Below the pieces are notes generated by a model. That model worked only from the letters and a program-made list of their open reading frames with translations. It was not told the DNA's origin and searched no databases. A DNA stretch of 64,000 bases, taken from assembly GCA_016709995.1 (NCBI GenBank), contig JADJLQ010000001.1, positions 1,026,001-1,090,000 on the forward strand, given 5' to 3'. The position numbers and the translations under genes were made by a program. The DNA is from Saprospiraceae bacterium. GTDB lineage: Bacteria; Bacteroidota; Bacteroidia; Chitinophagales; Saprospiraceae. Below are positions 16,759-28,147 of this stretch, piece by piece. Position 1 is the stretch's first letter, and every line of letters starts with the position of its first letter.

Positions 16759-18366
16759 ATGAAGTTTATACCGATTACTTTACTTGTTGTCCTGGCCAAT
16801 TTATTAAGCTTTTATCCTAACCGCAACTATTACAGTACTACCTTCACGCAGCATAAAGAAGGTACTCCAGAACATCCTTTATTTAAGGTAAAACAATCCA
16901 ATCTGCGATCCAACCAGTTTGCTGGCCAACTGAAAAGAGGCACCATCCTTCAGATAGATAGTAGCAGGCTCCATGAAATAAAAGATGCTAAAAGTTTTAA
17001 ATTAGAGCTCGATATTCCTTTTCAAAATCAAATCATCCAGGTAGAATTGCACCAGGTCAATCTATTTGCAGATGATTTTAAGGTCAGGACCAGTGACCGC
17101 AATGACCCCTACCCTGTCACTCCGGGGCTATTTTATTCCGGCCATGTCAAAAATGATCCCAAATCTCTGGTGAGCTTTTCTATATTTGAGGGCGAAGTAA
17201 ATGGGATTTTTTCCTTGCCCGAGCTTGGAGATATCGCATTGGTAAAGACTACCTCTGCTGAGGATGAATACATGGTATTTAGCGACAATGACCTTACCGG
17301 GACACCAGACAAATTTGAATGCCTCAACCAGGATAATGATACAAAACTAAATAAAATAAGATCCCAGGTCGAACAACACCTGGAAGAACGTGCTGCGGGA
17401 TGTATCTCGGTAGATTTTGAATTTGATGACGAAATTTATAAGGATTTTGGCAGCAATATTACCACTGTCACCAACTGGTTTACTTCTTTATTTAATCATA
17501 TCAAGACCATCTATGCTAATGAGCAAATCGAGATCACCATTAAAAGTCTATATATCTGGACCACCGCAGACCCTTATAGTTCTACTGTAGGCACAGCTTT
17601 AGACCAGGTGATGGCCTCCAGGCAGAATGACCCTAGTTTTACAGGCAATCTTCATCATCTTGTTTTGGGATACGTATCACAAAGTGTAGGGATTAGTGGT
17701 GTGGCTTATGTAGATGTATTGTGTTCACGCACTTACAGGTTTGGCACTACGCGGTTGTACCAGTACACTACCTGGAGTACTTTTCCTTCTACTTATCAAT
17801 GGGACATCGGATCGATAGCCCATGAGATCGGCCACAATTTCGGGTCTCATCATACTCAATGGTGTGGATGGACAGGAGGTCCCATAGACAATTGTTATGC
17901 TGTTGAAGGCACCTGCTCACCAGGACCTGCTCCTGTCAATGGGGGAACCATCATGTCTTATTGTCACCTCAATACCAATTATCCAATGTCCAATGGCTTT
18001 GGTCCACTACCACACACAGAAATCTATAATAATTTTGTAGCTGCGACCTGTAAGTCGACTAGCTGTAGTGGGATAGTGACGCCGACGCCAACTTGTAGTG
18101 ATGGGATACAGAATGGGGATGAGACGGGTGTGGATTGTGGGGGGAGTTGTGTGGCTTGTGGGGGAGGTGGTGGATGTACACTTGGCTCAAACTTAAGTCA
18201 AGGAAGAATTACTGTAAGTCAATCTAGTACATATTCTAATTCCTATCCAGCACCAGCTGCCAATGATGGAAATCTCTCAACATTTAATCATACTTCAATA
18301 GAAACTAGTCCTTGGTGGCAAGTTGACATAGGTTCAGTTAAAACAATTGGCAAAATGAAGTTGTAA
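16759..18366 (+). CDS. Secreted reprolysin-like zinc metalloprotease, N-terminal part of a frameshifted gene
   Basis: The N-terminal 535 residues of a large exported protease that probably spans 16759-20382. Signal peptide KFIPITLLVVLANLLSFYPN; a propeptide-like region; then the metzincin catalytic domain with HEIGHNFGSHH (His355, Glu356, His359, His365) and the Met-turn MSYCH (Met399), typical of M12B/reprolysin-like enzymes in Bacteroidota. After the Cys-rich linker DGIQNGDETGVDCGGSCVAC and a Gly run, a discoidin/fucolectin-like carbohydrate-binding domain starts and is cut off by a frameshift at about 18355. The second copy of the repeat has ATTG where this one has ATG, so one T is missing. 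The T9SS sorting domain lies at 20150-20382. Confidence 0.88.
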   Translation: MKFIPITLLVVLANLLSFYPNRNYYSTTFTQHKEGTPEHPLFKVKQSNLRSNQFAGQLKRGTILQIDSSRLHEIKDAKSFKLELDIPFQNQIIQVELHQVNLFADDFKVRTSDRNDPYPVTPGLFYSGHVKNDPKSLVSFSIFEGEVNGIFSLPELGDIALVKTTSAEDEYMVFSDNDLTGTPDKFECLNQDNDTKLNKIRSQVEQHLEERAAGCISVDFEFDDEIYKDFGSNITTVTNWFTSLFNHIKTIYANEQIEITIKSLYIWTTADPYSSTVGTALDQVMASRQNDPSFTGNLHHLVLGYVSQSVGISGVAYVDVLCSRTYRFGTTRLYQYTTWSTFPSTYQWDIGSIAHEIGHNFGSHHTQWCGWTGGPIDNCYAVEGTCSPGPAPVNGGTIMSYCHLNTNYPMSNGFGPLPHTEIYNNFVAATCKSTSCSGIVTPTPTCSDGIQNGDETGVDCGGSCVACGGGGGCTLGSNLSQGRITVSQSSTYSNSYPAPAANDGNLSTFNHTSIETSPWWQVDIGSVKTIGKMKL

Positions 18367-18775
18367 ATCGAGTAGGATGCCTGATTGTCGTTCAAAAAGA
18401 CTTGAAAAATTTAAAATTTTTGTTTCTAACTCACCTACACCTTCGAATAGCGATATTGTATATACCAATTCTTCAATCATTGGTGATGGTCAGACCGTAA
18501 GCATGAACATTACTCCAACACCTGGAAGATATGTAAGAATTCAATGTGATTTTAGTGCTGGAGCTAATTATTTACATATTGCTGAATTAAGAGCCTTTGA
18601 ATGTACATCTACTCCTAACATTTGTGCGAATAATCAATCACCCACTGTATCAGTTTCCTCTTCTGCTTCATATCCTGAAAAAAGTAATTTTACTGTGTCA
18701 GCTTCGTCAATGATCCAGATGGAACTATTAGTTCTGTTGAATTTTTTAACCGGATGGATTTCAAAATGGAGCTGA
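18150..18775 (+). repeat. Tandem domain repeat within the protease gene, copy 1 (partner about 18800-19440)
   Basis: The segment from the Gly-rich linker through the discoidin-like domain and the following linker (NICANNQSPTVSV) occurs again about 660 bases downstream with high identity, differing mainly by small indels. Copy 1 ends in a jump from VEFFN directly to a DGFQNG-type linker, suggesting a recombination deletion between similar segments, real or produced in assembly. Confidence 0.8.
18377..18775 (+). pseudogene. Protease gene fragment: rest of first discoidin-like domain
   Basis: Continues copy 1 of the carbohydrate-binding domain in another frame (KRLEKFKIFVSNSPTPSNSD, RYVRIQCDFSAGANYLHIAE). 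It then loses the frame again at about 18700, where the coding sense passes from the PKD-like linker into DGFQNG-type sequence. It is not an independent gene. Confidence 0.75.
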
Positions 18776-18803
18776 GACAGGAATTGATTGTGGGGGTAGT
18801 TGT

Positions 18804-19208
18804 GTGGCTTGTGGAGGAGGTGGTGGTGGATGTACACTTGGCTCAAACTTAAGTCAAGGAAGAATTACTGTAAGTCAATCTAGTACATATTCTAATTCCT
18901 ATCCAGCACCAGCTGCCAATGATGGAAATCTCTCAACATTTAATCATACTTCAATAGAAACTAGTCCTTGGTGGCAAGTTGACATAGGTTCAGTTAAAAC
19001 AATTGGCAAAATTGAAGTTGTAAATCGAGTAGGATGCCCAGGATGTGTCACTCAAAAAAGACTTGAAAAATTTAAAATTTTTGTTTCTAATTCACCTACA
19101 CCTTCGAATAGCGATATTGTATATACCCACTCTTCAGTCCTTGGTGATGGTCAGGACAGTAAGCATGAACATAACTCCAACTGGAAGATATGTAAGAATT
19201 CAATGTGA
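18804..19208 (+). pseudogene. Protease gene fragment: second discoidin-like domain
   Basis: Copy 2 of the carbohydrate-binding domain (CTLGSNLSQGRITVSQSST, SPWWQVDIGSVKTIGKIEVV, CVTQKRLEKFKIFVS). The frame is lost at about 19150, where this copy reads CAGGACAGT against CAGACCGT in copy 1, one extra base. The same protein continues in the frame of the next entry. Confidence 0.75.
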
Positions 19209-20382
19209 TTTTAGTGCTGGAGCTAATTATTTACATATTGCCGAATTAAGAGCCTTTGAATGTACATCTACTCCTAACATTTGTGCGAATAATCAATCAC
19301 CCACTGTATCAGTTCAATCCAATTCTGCTTCATATCCTGAAAAAAGTAATTTTACTGTGTCAGCTTCAGCAAATGATCCAGATGGAACTATTAGTTCTGT
19401 TGAATTTTTTAACGGCAGTACATCATTAGGGGTGATTACTTCCGCACCTTATACATTAACGATAAACAGCGCTTCTGCTGCCACTTATAGTTTTACGGCC
19501 AAAGCACTAGACAACTGTGGAGCAATTACAACTTCTCAGATATTAAATATTTCGACAACTAATAGCTGTACAGATGGATTTCAAAATGGAGATGAAACAG
19601 GAATAGATTGCGGAGGTACGTGTGGCCCGTGTAATAATAGCTGTACAACTTTAACAAAGTTAAGCAGTAATAAACCTGTCACCCAAATTAGTACCTATAA
19701 TAATTCATCATATTATGCCGGGGATAAAGTTCTAGATGGTTCTAACCAAACCTATAATCACACAGGACCTTCGACAAATCCTTGGTTACAAATTGACCTT
19801 CAAAACAATTTCAATATTTCCAGCATTATCATTAATAATAGATCTGATTGTTGTGGGAATATTATCAAAAAATTCAGAGTCTTTGTTTCTAACGCCCCAG
19901 TGACCGATTTTAATGCTATCGGCAATGTCTTTGAATATAATAATTCTTCCGGAATGCCTGTGGGTTATGTTCAGGACATTATAAATTTAAATGTTAGTGG
20001 CAGATACGTTTCTATCTGTGTTGATAATGGAGCTACTACCTAGCCTCTAACACTTTCAGTTAAAGTTTACGGTTGTTCAAACATAGGGGCAAATTTGAGT
20101 AAAAACTTTAACACTGATCAAACAGAAATACAAAATCTATTCGGGGATATTAAAGTTAAACTTTTCCCAAATCCAGCAATAAATTTTATAAATATAAAAT
20201 TTGAAAACCAAAGTATTTTCCTAAAAGAAGTTTCAATTATCGATATTTATGGGCGAACGATACTAAAGAATTTTAATACGAATAATGTAATTTTTATCAC
20301 TGATTTGTCACCGGGTTCTTATTATATAAAAATGGTAATTGAAAATAATATTATTATTAAAAAATTTATTAAAAGTAAATAA
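19045..20382 (+). CDS. Protease gene C-terminal part with third binding domain and T9SS sorting domain (in-frame amber)
   Basis: After the frameshift the protein continues with YVRIQCDFSAGANYLHIAE, an Ig/PKD-like linker (NDPDGTISSVEFFNGSTSLG), a second Cys-rich linker (DGFQNGDETGIDCGG) and a third, more divergent discoidin-like domain ending at about 20090. A TAG at 20041-20043 interrupts the frame, but the same frame continues (PLTLSVKVYGCSN) to the type A T9SS C-terminal domain: KLFPNPAINFINIKFEN, VSIIDIYGRTIL, LSPGSYYIKM, ending IIKKFIKSK. The intact protein would therefore be secreted by T9SS and anchored or released at the surface. The amber may be a base error or a real truncation that strips off the export signal. 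Confidence 0.75.
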
Positions 20383-21976
<1,594 letters not shown>

Positions 21977-22618
21977 TTAGTACCATAAGTTTTTTGATTC
22001 TAAAAAAAGGATATTTTTTTGAAACCCATTTTTTGGCTGACTTTTTAATACGTAGTAAATACTTCCAGATGTAAATAATGTAGTATGTGTAAAATCTTCA
22101 TACATCCAGTAGGCACCTGTGACGGATTGAGCATTTGGTACCATAACAACAAATGACCCGCTTTCTGCTAATAAGTATGATTTGATTGTGATCAAAGTAT
22201 CTATTATATTAATTTTTTCAATATGTTCTAATACGTGACTCATGGTTATAAAGTCATATTTTTTATTAAACTATTTTCAGCAAATTTCTATAGTATCAAT
22301 TTTAGTTATAAAGATTCCTTTTTGCTTTACAGGCTTCAACCCCCGTGATTCATCCGGTTTTTTTTTTTTTGGCGTTGGGGGATATATCTATTCCGTGAAT
22401 ATTAATATATCCTTTTCAATTTTCTAAGCTCGTTTAAAAGTGACCAAGCCCACACCATCGATATCCAAAATATTAGATTTTGTATCTTTGGGAAGTACCT
22501 CCCAAAAAGATATTTTGGTATCTTATAACTTTATAAAAACTGGCATCTAATAAATCAAGTATCACATTCCATTACTGTAAAAGTACTGAGATTCTTTGAT
22601 TTTATCATCTGTTTGCAT
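21977..22618 (-). pseudogene. Class I SAM-dependent methyltransferase, fragmented by indels
   Basis: Scattered frames on the minus strand together resemble a Methyltransf_23-type enzyme: start region MQTDDKIKESQYFYS at 22618, then NILDI followed by a shifted SAM-binding loop near 22480, NIHGIDISPN near 22390, and the long open part YDFITMSHVLEHIEK, FVVMVPNAQSVTGAYWMYED, FTHTTLFTSG ending at 21977. At least three frame changes are needed. It lies divergent from the GT9 gene in the polysaccharide island and adjoins the low-complexity region, so consensus error may explain the damage. Confidence 0.6.
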
Positions 22619-22668
22619 ACTAATTTTAAATTTGATTTTAAGACACCCTAAATATAATAACCTAGCGG

Positions 22669-22676
22669 TATATTTG
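22669..22676 (+). promoter_or_regulatory. -7 box upstream of the GT9 gene
   Basis: TATATTTG, a full match to TAnnTTTG, 28 bases before the ATG at 22705. No clear TTG at the -33 position. Confidence 0.5.
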
Positions 22677-22704
22677 CTAACAAATAAAAGAATTCATTCT
22701 CAAT

Positions 22705-23834
22705 ATGTTAAATAATTTAAAGTATTTAGTTTATGAAGTAGTATTGTTTATTTCCAAAATTAGACGCAATAGACAATCTTTGGATAAAAATACTATCTTA
22801 TTGGTAAAAACTGACGAATTGGGTGATTATATACTTTTCAGGAATTATATTCAATTATTTTGTGACACATTTGCATTTGACAAAAAAATTATCCTGATTG
22901 GAAATGATCTTTGGAGAGAGTTCTTCATTGAATTTGATGACAGGCCAAAAATAATCACAACATACTGGATAAATAAGAAAAGATTTAAGCGTGAAATGCT
23001 TTACCGGTATAAGTTTCTACAAGGGATAAACCGGTTAAATGTTGAAATAGCAATTAACTTTGTATACTCAAGATCGCTAAGGATCGATGACGCTATATTA
23101 AGTGCATCTTCTGCCACGACAAAGATTGGCTATTTGGGAGATGGTGAAAATGTAGTACACATTTTGAAAAAATATTTTGGCAATAAACTATGACATACTT
23201 ATAGATGTACCCTATCAATTACATGACTTTTTGAAACATCATAAGTTTTTGGAGAACTTAATGCGCAAATCATTGCCTATCCCTATATTAAGCATTCAGA
23301 ATAGGGTGACCCTTCTAATATATTAATTAATACCCGATATGCAGTAATTTTTCCTGGTTCAGGCAATCCGAGCAGAATATGGAAAACAGATCACTTTTGC
23401 AAAGTGGCAGATTTTTTAAGCAAAGAATATACCTTAGATATTTGCCTTTGTGGCAGCAAAGCGATGAAATTTATGCTCAATAACATTATCAACACACTCA
23501 AATATCCCGTTATAGATTTATGCGGTAAGGCAAATTTCTCTCAGTTGATTTCCATTTTACAAAATGCAACCTGCATAGTATCAATTGATACAGGAGCTAT
23601 ACACCTTGCTGCAGCTTGCAATGTTACTTGTTTTGGAATATTTAACGGAGAACGTTATGGTCGCTTTGCACCTTATCCGAAAATAATGAACAAAAATATG
23701 TATTCTATTTATCCTCAAATGTTGACATTCAATTGCAAAACAATAATTCCATAGTCTCATATGGAAGTTATAATGAAGTGAATTCTGAAAAAGTAATAAA
23801 AGTAATTACCCGTCATTTTAACGCGCCTCAGTGA
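22705..23834 (+). CDS. GT9 glycosyltransferase (heptosyltransferase family), frameshifted
   Basis: GT-B fold ADP-heptose:LPS heptosyltransferase-like protein in several frames. The N-terminal part (to 23193) has NTILLVKTDELGDYILFRNY. After a one-base shift, YDILIDVPYQLHDFLKHH follows; a further shift leads to YAVIFPGSGNPSRIWKTDHF and the donor-binding region CIVSIDTGAIHLAAACNV with CFGIFNGERYGRFAPYP. A last shift carries the frame to TGA 23832-23834. Total length of about 370 residues is right for GT9. The N- and C-terminal blocks are well preserved, so consensus errors or recent decay are both possible. Acceptor unknown. Confidence 0.75.
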
Positions 23835-23878
23835 AGTTGCTATCAATTTAGTGTAATTAAAATAAAATTAGAAAGCTT

Positions 23879-24658
23879 ATGAATATTAAAATTTTGTCAT
23901 CGAAAATATTGGAATTTTTAAAAAGCTCAACCATTCGGACTGCCAATCAATTTGGGTTTGAAATATCTAGGATCCCAAAAGGATCTTCCTTAGATTTGGA
24001 ATATGAGCCGGTGCGTCCATTCGCAACTTACAGTCCTTGGAATAAGGACGATTTGTTTCAAGAAGTGATTGCTTCTGTGCAAGGATTCACTTTAGTAGAC
24101 AAATATAGGTGCTTTGAGCTTTGGAAACTTATTGAACAAACATCAAAATTGAAAAATGGTAACCTAATTGAGGTCGGGGTTTGGCGTGGTGGAACAGGAG
24201 CGATCATTGCGAAGAAAGCCAAGAAGTGTAAAATTAGAGACAAGGTTTACCTATGTGATACATTTACAGGCGTTGTAAAAGCGGGAGAAAAAGATTCTAC
24301 TTACAGAAACGGGGAACATGCTGATACAAGTCTTCAAGCTGTATCAAACTTGCTTCTCAAGCAAATGAATTTGGACAATGTCGAGTTATTAGAAGGTATC
24401 TTCCCTGATCAGACAGGTCATCAAGTGGAAGGGATGCAATTCAGATTCTGTCATATTGATGTAGATGTTTATCAATCAGCTAAAGATGTAGTCGAATGGA
24501 TTTGGGACAAGATGGTTCCCTGTGGTGTTATAGTTTTTGACGATTATGGCTTTTTTGGTTGCGACGGAATTACCAAGTTTGTAAATGAGCAAATGGAGTA
24601 TAATGATAGATTTGTAATTCATAATTTAAATGGTCATGCAATCATCTTGAAGCTTTAA
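23879..24658 (+). CDS. TylF/MycF-family O-methyltransferase
   Basis: A 259-aa SAM-dependent, metal-dependent O-methyltransferase of the macrocin methyltransferase (TylF) family, which in bacteria often modifies sugars of surface glycans. SAM motif LIEVGVWRGGTGAIIA near residue 96; CDTFTGVV; metal and substrate Asp residues in HIDVDVYQSAKDVVEWIW and VIVFDDYGFFGCDG. The frame is intact, unlike its neighbours. It follows the GT9 gene on the same strand at 44 bases, so the two probably share a transcript. Confidence 0.88.
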   Translation: MNIKILSSKILEFLKSSTIRTANQFGFEISRIPKGSSLDLEYEPVRPFATYSPWNKDDLFQEVIASVQGFTLVDKYRCFELWKLIEQTSKLKNGNLIEVGVWRGGTGAIIAKKAKKCKIRDKVYLCDTFTGVVKAGEKDSTYRNGEHADTSLQAVSNLLLKQMNLDNVELLEGIFPDQTGHQVEGMQFRFCHIDVDVYQSAKDVVEWIWDKMVPCGVIVFDDYGFFGCDGITKFVNEQMEYNDRFVIHNLNGHAIILKL

Positions 24659-24803
24659 CATATTACTTATTTATTAACCTCCAAATAATTAATCAGATCT
24701 GACTACAAAAACACCTTTGCAATTTATTGAATGTAAACGATGTGAATTTGAAGAATTATAAATCAGGTAGTGGAAGGTGTTTTAGCCCCCTAAGAGATCA
24801 GAC

Positions 24804-24831
24804 ATAATTACGAAAAAAAATTTGTAATTAT
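24804..24831 (+). promoter_or_regulatory. Hairpin covering the OrfA start codon
   Basis: ATAATTAC (24804-24811) and GTAATTAT (24824-24831) form an 8-bp stem that reaches into the OrfA ATG (24830-24832). In IS elements such hairpins hide the start on read-through transcripts and limit transposition. Confidence 0.55.
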
Positions 24832-25162
24832 GGACATGAAAAAGACCGAAAAAGGGATTAAAAAGTTCACTTCAGCTGAAAAGCTTTCGATCATTAAAGA
24901 AGTCAAACAGCGTGGCCTCAAAGTGACCTTGGCCAAGTATGACCTGTTTCCGGCAACCTATTATTATTGGAAGCGCAAGTATGTCGTGTATGGGGAAGAA
25001 GGCTTAGCTCCCAGGACTTCAAGGGATCGAGAGGCGAAGATTAGACGGCTTGAAAAGCAAAATGAGCAGCTGAAGCTACTATTGGCTGAAAAAGAGCTGG
25101 AAAGCAAAATGAAAGATGAGATAATAAAGAAAAAGTATCCCGAATGGAAAAGGAGAACTTAG
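24830..25162 (+). CDS. IS3 transposase OrfA (HTH protein)
   Basis: 110 aa. The N-terminal helix-turn-helix reads FTSAEKLSIIKEVKQRGLKV to TYYYWKRKYVVYGEEGLAPR. It is followed by a coiled-coil segment rich in Lys, Glu and Leu (IRRLEKQNEQLKLLLAEKEL) typical of IS3 OrfA dimerisation. The end overlaps OrfB by 19 bases in the -1 frame. An A-rich stretch (AAGAAAAAG) precedes the overlap, but it is not a perfect A6G slippery heptamer, so re-initiation at the OrfB ATG is also possible. Confidence 0.9.
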   Translation: MDMKKTEKGIKKFTSAEKLSIIKEVKQRGLKVTLAKYDLFPATYYYWKRKYVVYGEEGLAPRTSRDREAKIRRLEKQNEQLKLLLAEKELESKMKDEIIKKKYPEWKRRT

Positions 25163-26061
25163 TGCGGGACTATATGGGACAGGGGTTATTAAGAGACCAA
25201 TGTTTGGAGATAGTAGGTTTGAGTAAAAATCAATTTTATTATCTGGCAAAAGGAACGAGACCTGGCAAATCTTCAACACTGACTACAGCCTGGCGAAATC
25301 CAGAGACTTATATTGTACATCAAGTAGATAATCAGGAGGTAGTAAAGAAGGTCGTAGCCATAAAGTTGGATCCAGATCATGCTAACTGGTATCAAATGAT
25401 AACTATTACTCTTAAAATACAAGGCTTTTATATAAATCATAAAAAAGTGTACCGCTTAATGTTTGAACATCTTTTATTAGAAGATGAGGTTAAAGTTAGA
25501 GGTAAGGATTATGTCAAATACAGGAGAGTAGCACCGATACGACCTCTCCAAATTATCGAAATGGATATCAAATATGTATGGGTATACGAAGAAAAGAAAT
25601 ATGCATTTGTATTGACCATCATTGATACATTTACTAGATATGTTTTACTTTGGTCTGTGGGCTATTCCATGAAGGGTGAACAAATAAAGCAGGCTTGGGA
25701 ATTTGTTGTAGCTGAATACTTTCAACCTCAAAAGATGGCACTTAATGAACTGGAAGTAGAAGTGAGGACAGACAACGGCAAACAATTTGAAGCCAAAATA
25801 ATACGGGAGTTTTTTACAGAAAACCATATCAATCATGTATTTACTCATCCCTATACACCTGAAGAAAACGGACATGTAGAAAGCTTCCACAGTATTTTGA
25901 CTAAAGCTATTTCAAGGGATAAGTTTAATCGAATAAGTGAACTGGAAACAAGACTTGATCGATTCTATTCCTGTTATGTGAACGATAGAAGTCATAGTGG
26001 TACAAAAGGAATACCCCTGCAAAATATTGGGCACTTTACGACATGGGTAAAATTCAAGTAA
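25144..26061 (+). CDS. IS3 transposase OrfB (DDE integrase)
   Basis: 305 aa, with an N-terminal HTH_21-like region (NHKKVYRLMFEHLLLEDEVK) and an rve integrase core. The catalytic triad is visible as Asp in IIEMDIKYVWVYEEKKYAF, Asp in VEVRTDNGKQFEAKI, and Glu in TPEENGHVESFHSIL, 35 residues after the second Asp as expected. The C-terminus is complete, so the element may be active, in contrast with the broken neighbour IS. Confidence 0.92.
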   Translation: MEKENLVRDYMGQGLLRDQCLEIVGLSKNQFYYLAKGTRPGKSSTLTTAWRNPETYIVHQVDNQEVVKKVVAIKLDPDHANWYQMITITLKIQGFYINHKKVYRLMFEHLLLEDEVKVRGKDYVKYRRVAPIRPLQIIEMDIKYVWVYEEKKYAFVLTIIDTFTRYVLLWSVGYSMKGEQIKQAWEFVVAEYFQPQKMALNELEVEVRTDNGKQFEAKIIREFFTENHINHVFTHPYTPEENGHVESFHSILTKAISRDKFNRISELETRLDRFYSCYVNDRSHSGTKGIPLQNIGHFTTWVKFK

Positions 26062-26079
26062 TACCCATACAACACAATG

Positions 26080-26187
26080 AAATTAAGGTAAGGCTAAAAG
26101 TAGCTTACCAGGAGATCCTCAGTTTACCGGATATCAGAAAATATCAATACCGGTCAAACCGAGCCTGAGAGATCCTTGCCTTAATTT
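26080..26187. repeat. Imperfect inverted repeat downstream of the IS3 genes
   Basis: A 14-base arm at 26080-26093 pairs with 26174-26187 with one mismatch. Between the arms is another inverted pair (CCGGATATCAG... and ...TATCAATACCGG). Just after, TTTTCAA and TTGAAAA flank a further hairpin near 26184-26209. The structure could mark the IS3 right end or act as a terminator. Confidence 0.5.
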
Positions 26188-26406
26188 TCAATCCTCAATG
26201 GGTTGAAAATTAAAATAGAAAGAATTGGCAGGCCTGCACAATTGTTAATAAATCAACTCCGGTATAAACTTCACCGTCGATTGATCCTCGCCATGCCAAA
26301 TCTATTGAATATTTGAAATTATTTTATTAACCTTGTAATTCGGGAGATTCGGGAGAACCGTAAATAGCTGAAGGCTAAGCATATATTACAAAAAAAGTCA
26401 TATAAA

Positions 26407-26442
26407 ACCCCGAAAACACTACTTTAAGTGTAAATTCGGGGT
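26407..26442 (+). terminator. Hairpin inside the left end of the second IS
   Basis: ACCCCGAA (26407-26414) pairs with TTCGGGGT (26435-26442), with a further ACACT/AGTGT pair inside. A strong stem just inside the left inverted repeat, upstream of the transposase, fits a barrier against incoming transcription. Confidence 0.5.
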
Positions 26443-26529
26443 AAAAGAAACCCAAAATTGTATGACAAAGTTAATCGAGATGCGGGAATAATATTTCCCC
26501 AACCGCCATTTTTAAGTAATCAGGATCAA

Positions 26530-27960
26530 ATGGCGAATACGAAGAAAACTTTTAGGAGAAGTGAATTAGGGAAGATACTTACGCCGCAATACCTAGGTGA
26601 AATTGTTCGAACAATTCGGAAAACTAAGTAGAAGGAGAAAGAAAGGCCCTGCCTCGATGTTCGATATAAGGGGAAAAGTGGCACTGATGTTTTTAAAGAA
26701 TTATTGCAATTGTAGTGATCAGGATTTGATCAATCGATTGAATAGTGACTGGAAATTGCAAATGTTTTGCGGCGTATTAAGGCCAAGAAAGCATCTAACT
26801 TTAAAGTAGTAAGTACGATTAGATGTGAGTTAGCAAAAATATTGGAAGCAGAAGGATATCAAAATTCCAAGAGATATTTGCCGAGCTGGAAGCCGTACAT
26901 GATTCATCCCCATATAGCACATATGGATGCGACAGCTTATGAAAGTAATTTGCGATATCCAACAGAGTAAAACTATTATGGGAGTGCTGCGAATGGATGC
27001 ATAAAAACTAGTATGGTGGTATGGAACTTTGGGTATTCCTCAACCTCGCATGAAATTTAAAGAGCAAAAAACAAAGTATTTAGCTTATCAAAAAGTCGAA
27101 AAAGACATATAAAATGGCCAGGAAGAGGAGCGGAGTTTGTTGTATTTATTGAATAAGCTAAAAACTTACCTTCACGAAGCAGTGTTGACAAATCAAGGAA
27201 TAGGATACATGACCTTGATCCGTCTTACAAGAAACGATATTGGACGTACATGAAGTGTATTTACAACAAGAACATTTGTTTGAGGGGGACGATAAGTTCA
27301 AAAATAGAATAGTCGGTATACATAAATCATACGTACAACCTATCGTGAGAGGGAAAAGAAAACAAACCGGTAGAATTTGGCGCCAAAGTACATATGGTTC
27401 AAATCGATGGATTAAATTTCATTGAGCACTTCAGCTATGAAGCATTCAATGAATGTACCGAAGAAAACTTACAAGCGCAATATTTCTAGTTCGAAAGTAT
27501 ACAGGTAAATGTACCCATGTAGGGGCTGATGCTATTTACGCTCCAATAAAAACAGATCTTATTGCTCAAAGGAAAACATTCATACTTCTTTGTTCGAAAA
27601 GGCAGGCAGGCCTTCAGAAGATCAAAGAAGTAAAAATGCAAAAATTATTGGCGAAAGACAGATCTACTCGAATGGAAGGAAGCTTTGGCACAGAAAGAAT
27701 CACTATGGACTCAGGCGTATTATGGCCCGCACTGCACAAACGAAAGCTTTTCTTTGGGGTCCATATAGCTAATCTCTGCCGGGTCATCGAGAAAATACCA
27801 AAGAATATTAGCTACAACAAGCTGCATAGAATAATATTTGCACCTTTTGGGCAACAAGGGATTCTATGCCTTATCAACAGGTTTATTCACATTTACATCA
27901 TAGTCCCAAAAAAGCCCAATAGTGCGCTGTACTTGTTCTTGCACTTTGTTAGAAGTGAAT
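26530..27960 (+). pseudogene. Frameshifted DDE transposase of the second IS
   Basis: Pieces in several frames: MANTKKTFRRSELGKILTPQ at 26530, GPASMFDIRGKVALMFLKNY near 26650, HMDATAYESNLRYPTE near 26925 (first catalytic Asp region), FKNRIVGIHKSYVQPIVRGK near 27300, THVGADAIYA near 27515 (second Asp), and TRMEGSFGTE near 27665 (Glu region). All catalytic regions can be traced, but at least five frame changes would be needed. Either consensus errors or decay. Confidence 0.75.
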
Positions 27961-28147
27961 TATTATACGCATTTACAGTATATAATTTGGGGATCAAAAA
28001 TTGTGTCTTACTCCCGAATCTCCCTAATTATTGTCTGATTAATAGGGGCTGATCCATAAATCTTTAAAATCCAAGAGAATGTTTAATTCCATAAAGCCAA
28101 TTACCATACACACTTTTTAACATCTTATGTTTAAGCTTTAAATTCAT

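Larger units (their letters stand above)
24804..26061 (+). mobile_element. IS3-family insertion sequence (core)
   Basis: Two overlapping genes, OrfA with a helix-turn-helix and leucine-zipper-like tail and OrfB with a DDE integrase, are the classic IS3 layout. The element lies between the TylF gene and a second IS. I could not fix the terminal inverted repeats: TTTTAGCC at 24780 and its reverse complement at 26093 are candidates only. A direct repeat of the target was not identified. Confidence 0.85.
26337..28029 (+). mobile_element. Degenerate DDE insertion sequence with terminal inverted repeats
   Basis: Bounded by a perfect 14-base inverted repeat, GGGAGATTCGGGAG at 26342-26355 and CTCCCGAATCTCCC at 28011-28024. 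It extends outward as AATT with one mismatch, so about 19 bases in all. The roughly 1.7 kb between holds a broken transposase gene. Family is close to the IS4/IS5-type DDE elements of Bacteroidota; I did not assign an exact group. Confidence 0.8.

Noticed and set aside
24690..24790. Inverted pair AAAACACCTT / AAGGTGTTTT (24708, 24774) as an IS3 terminal repeat or terminator
   Set aside because: Both arms are on the same side of the IS genes, with about 56 bases between; neither explanation fits well.
25120..25162. Programmed -1 frameshift site for OrfA-OrfB fusion
   Set aside because: The A-rich stretch is not a proper slippery heptamer in the OrfA frame and OrfB has its own ATG in the overlap, so I left it as undecided.
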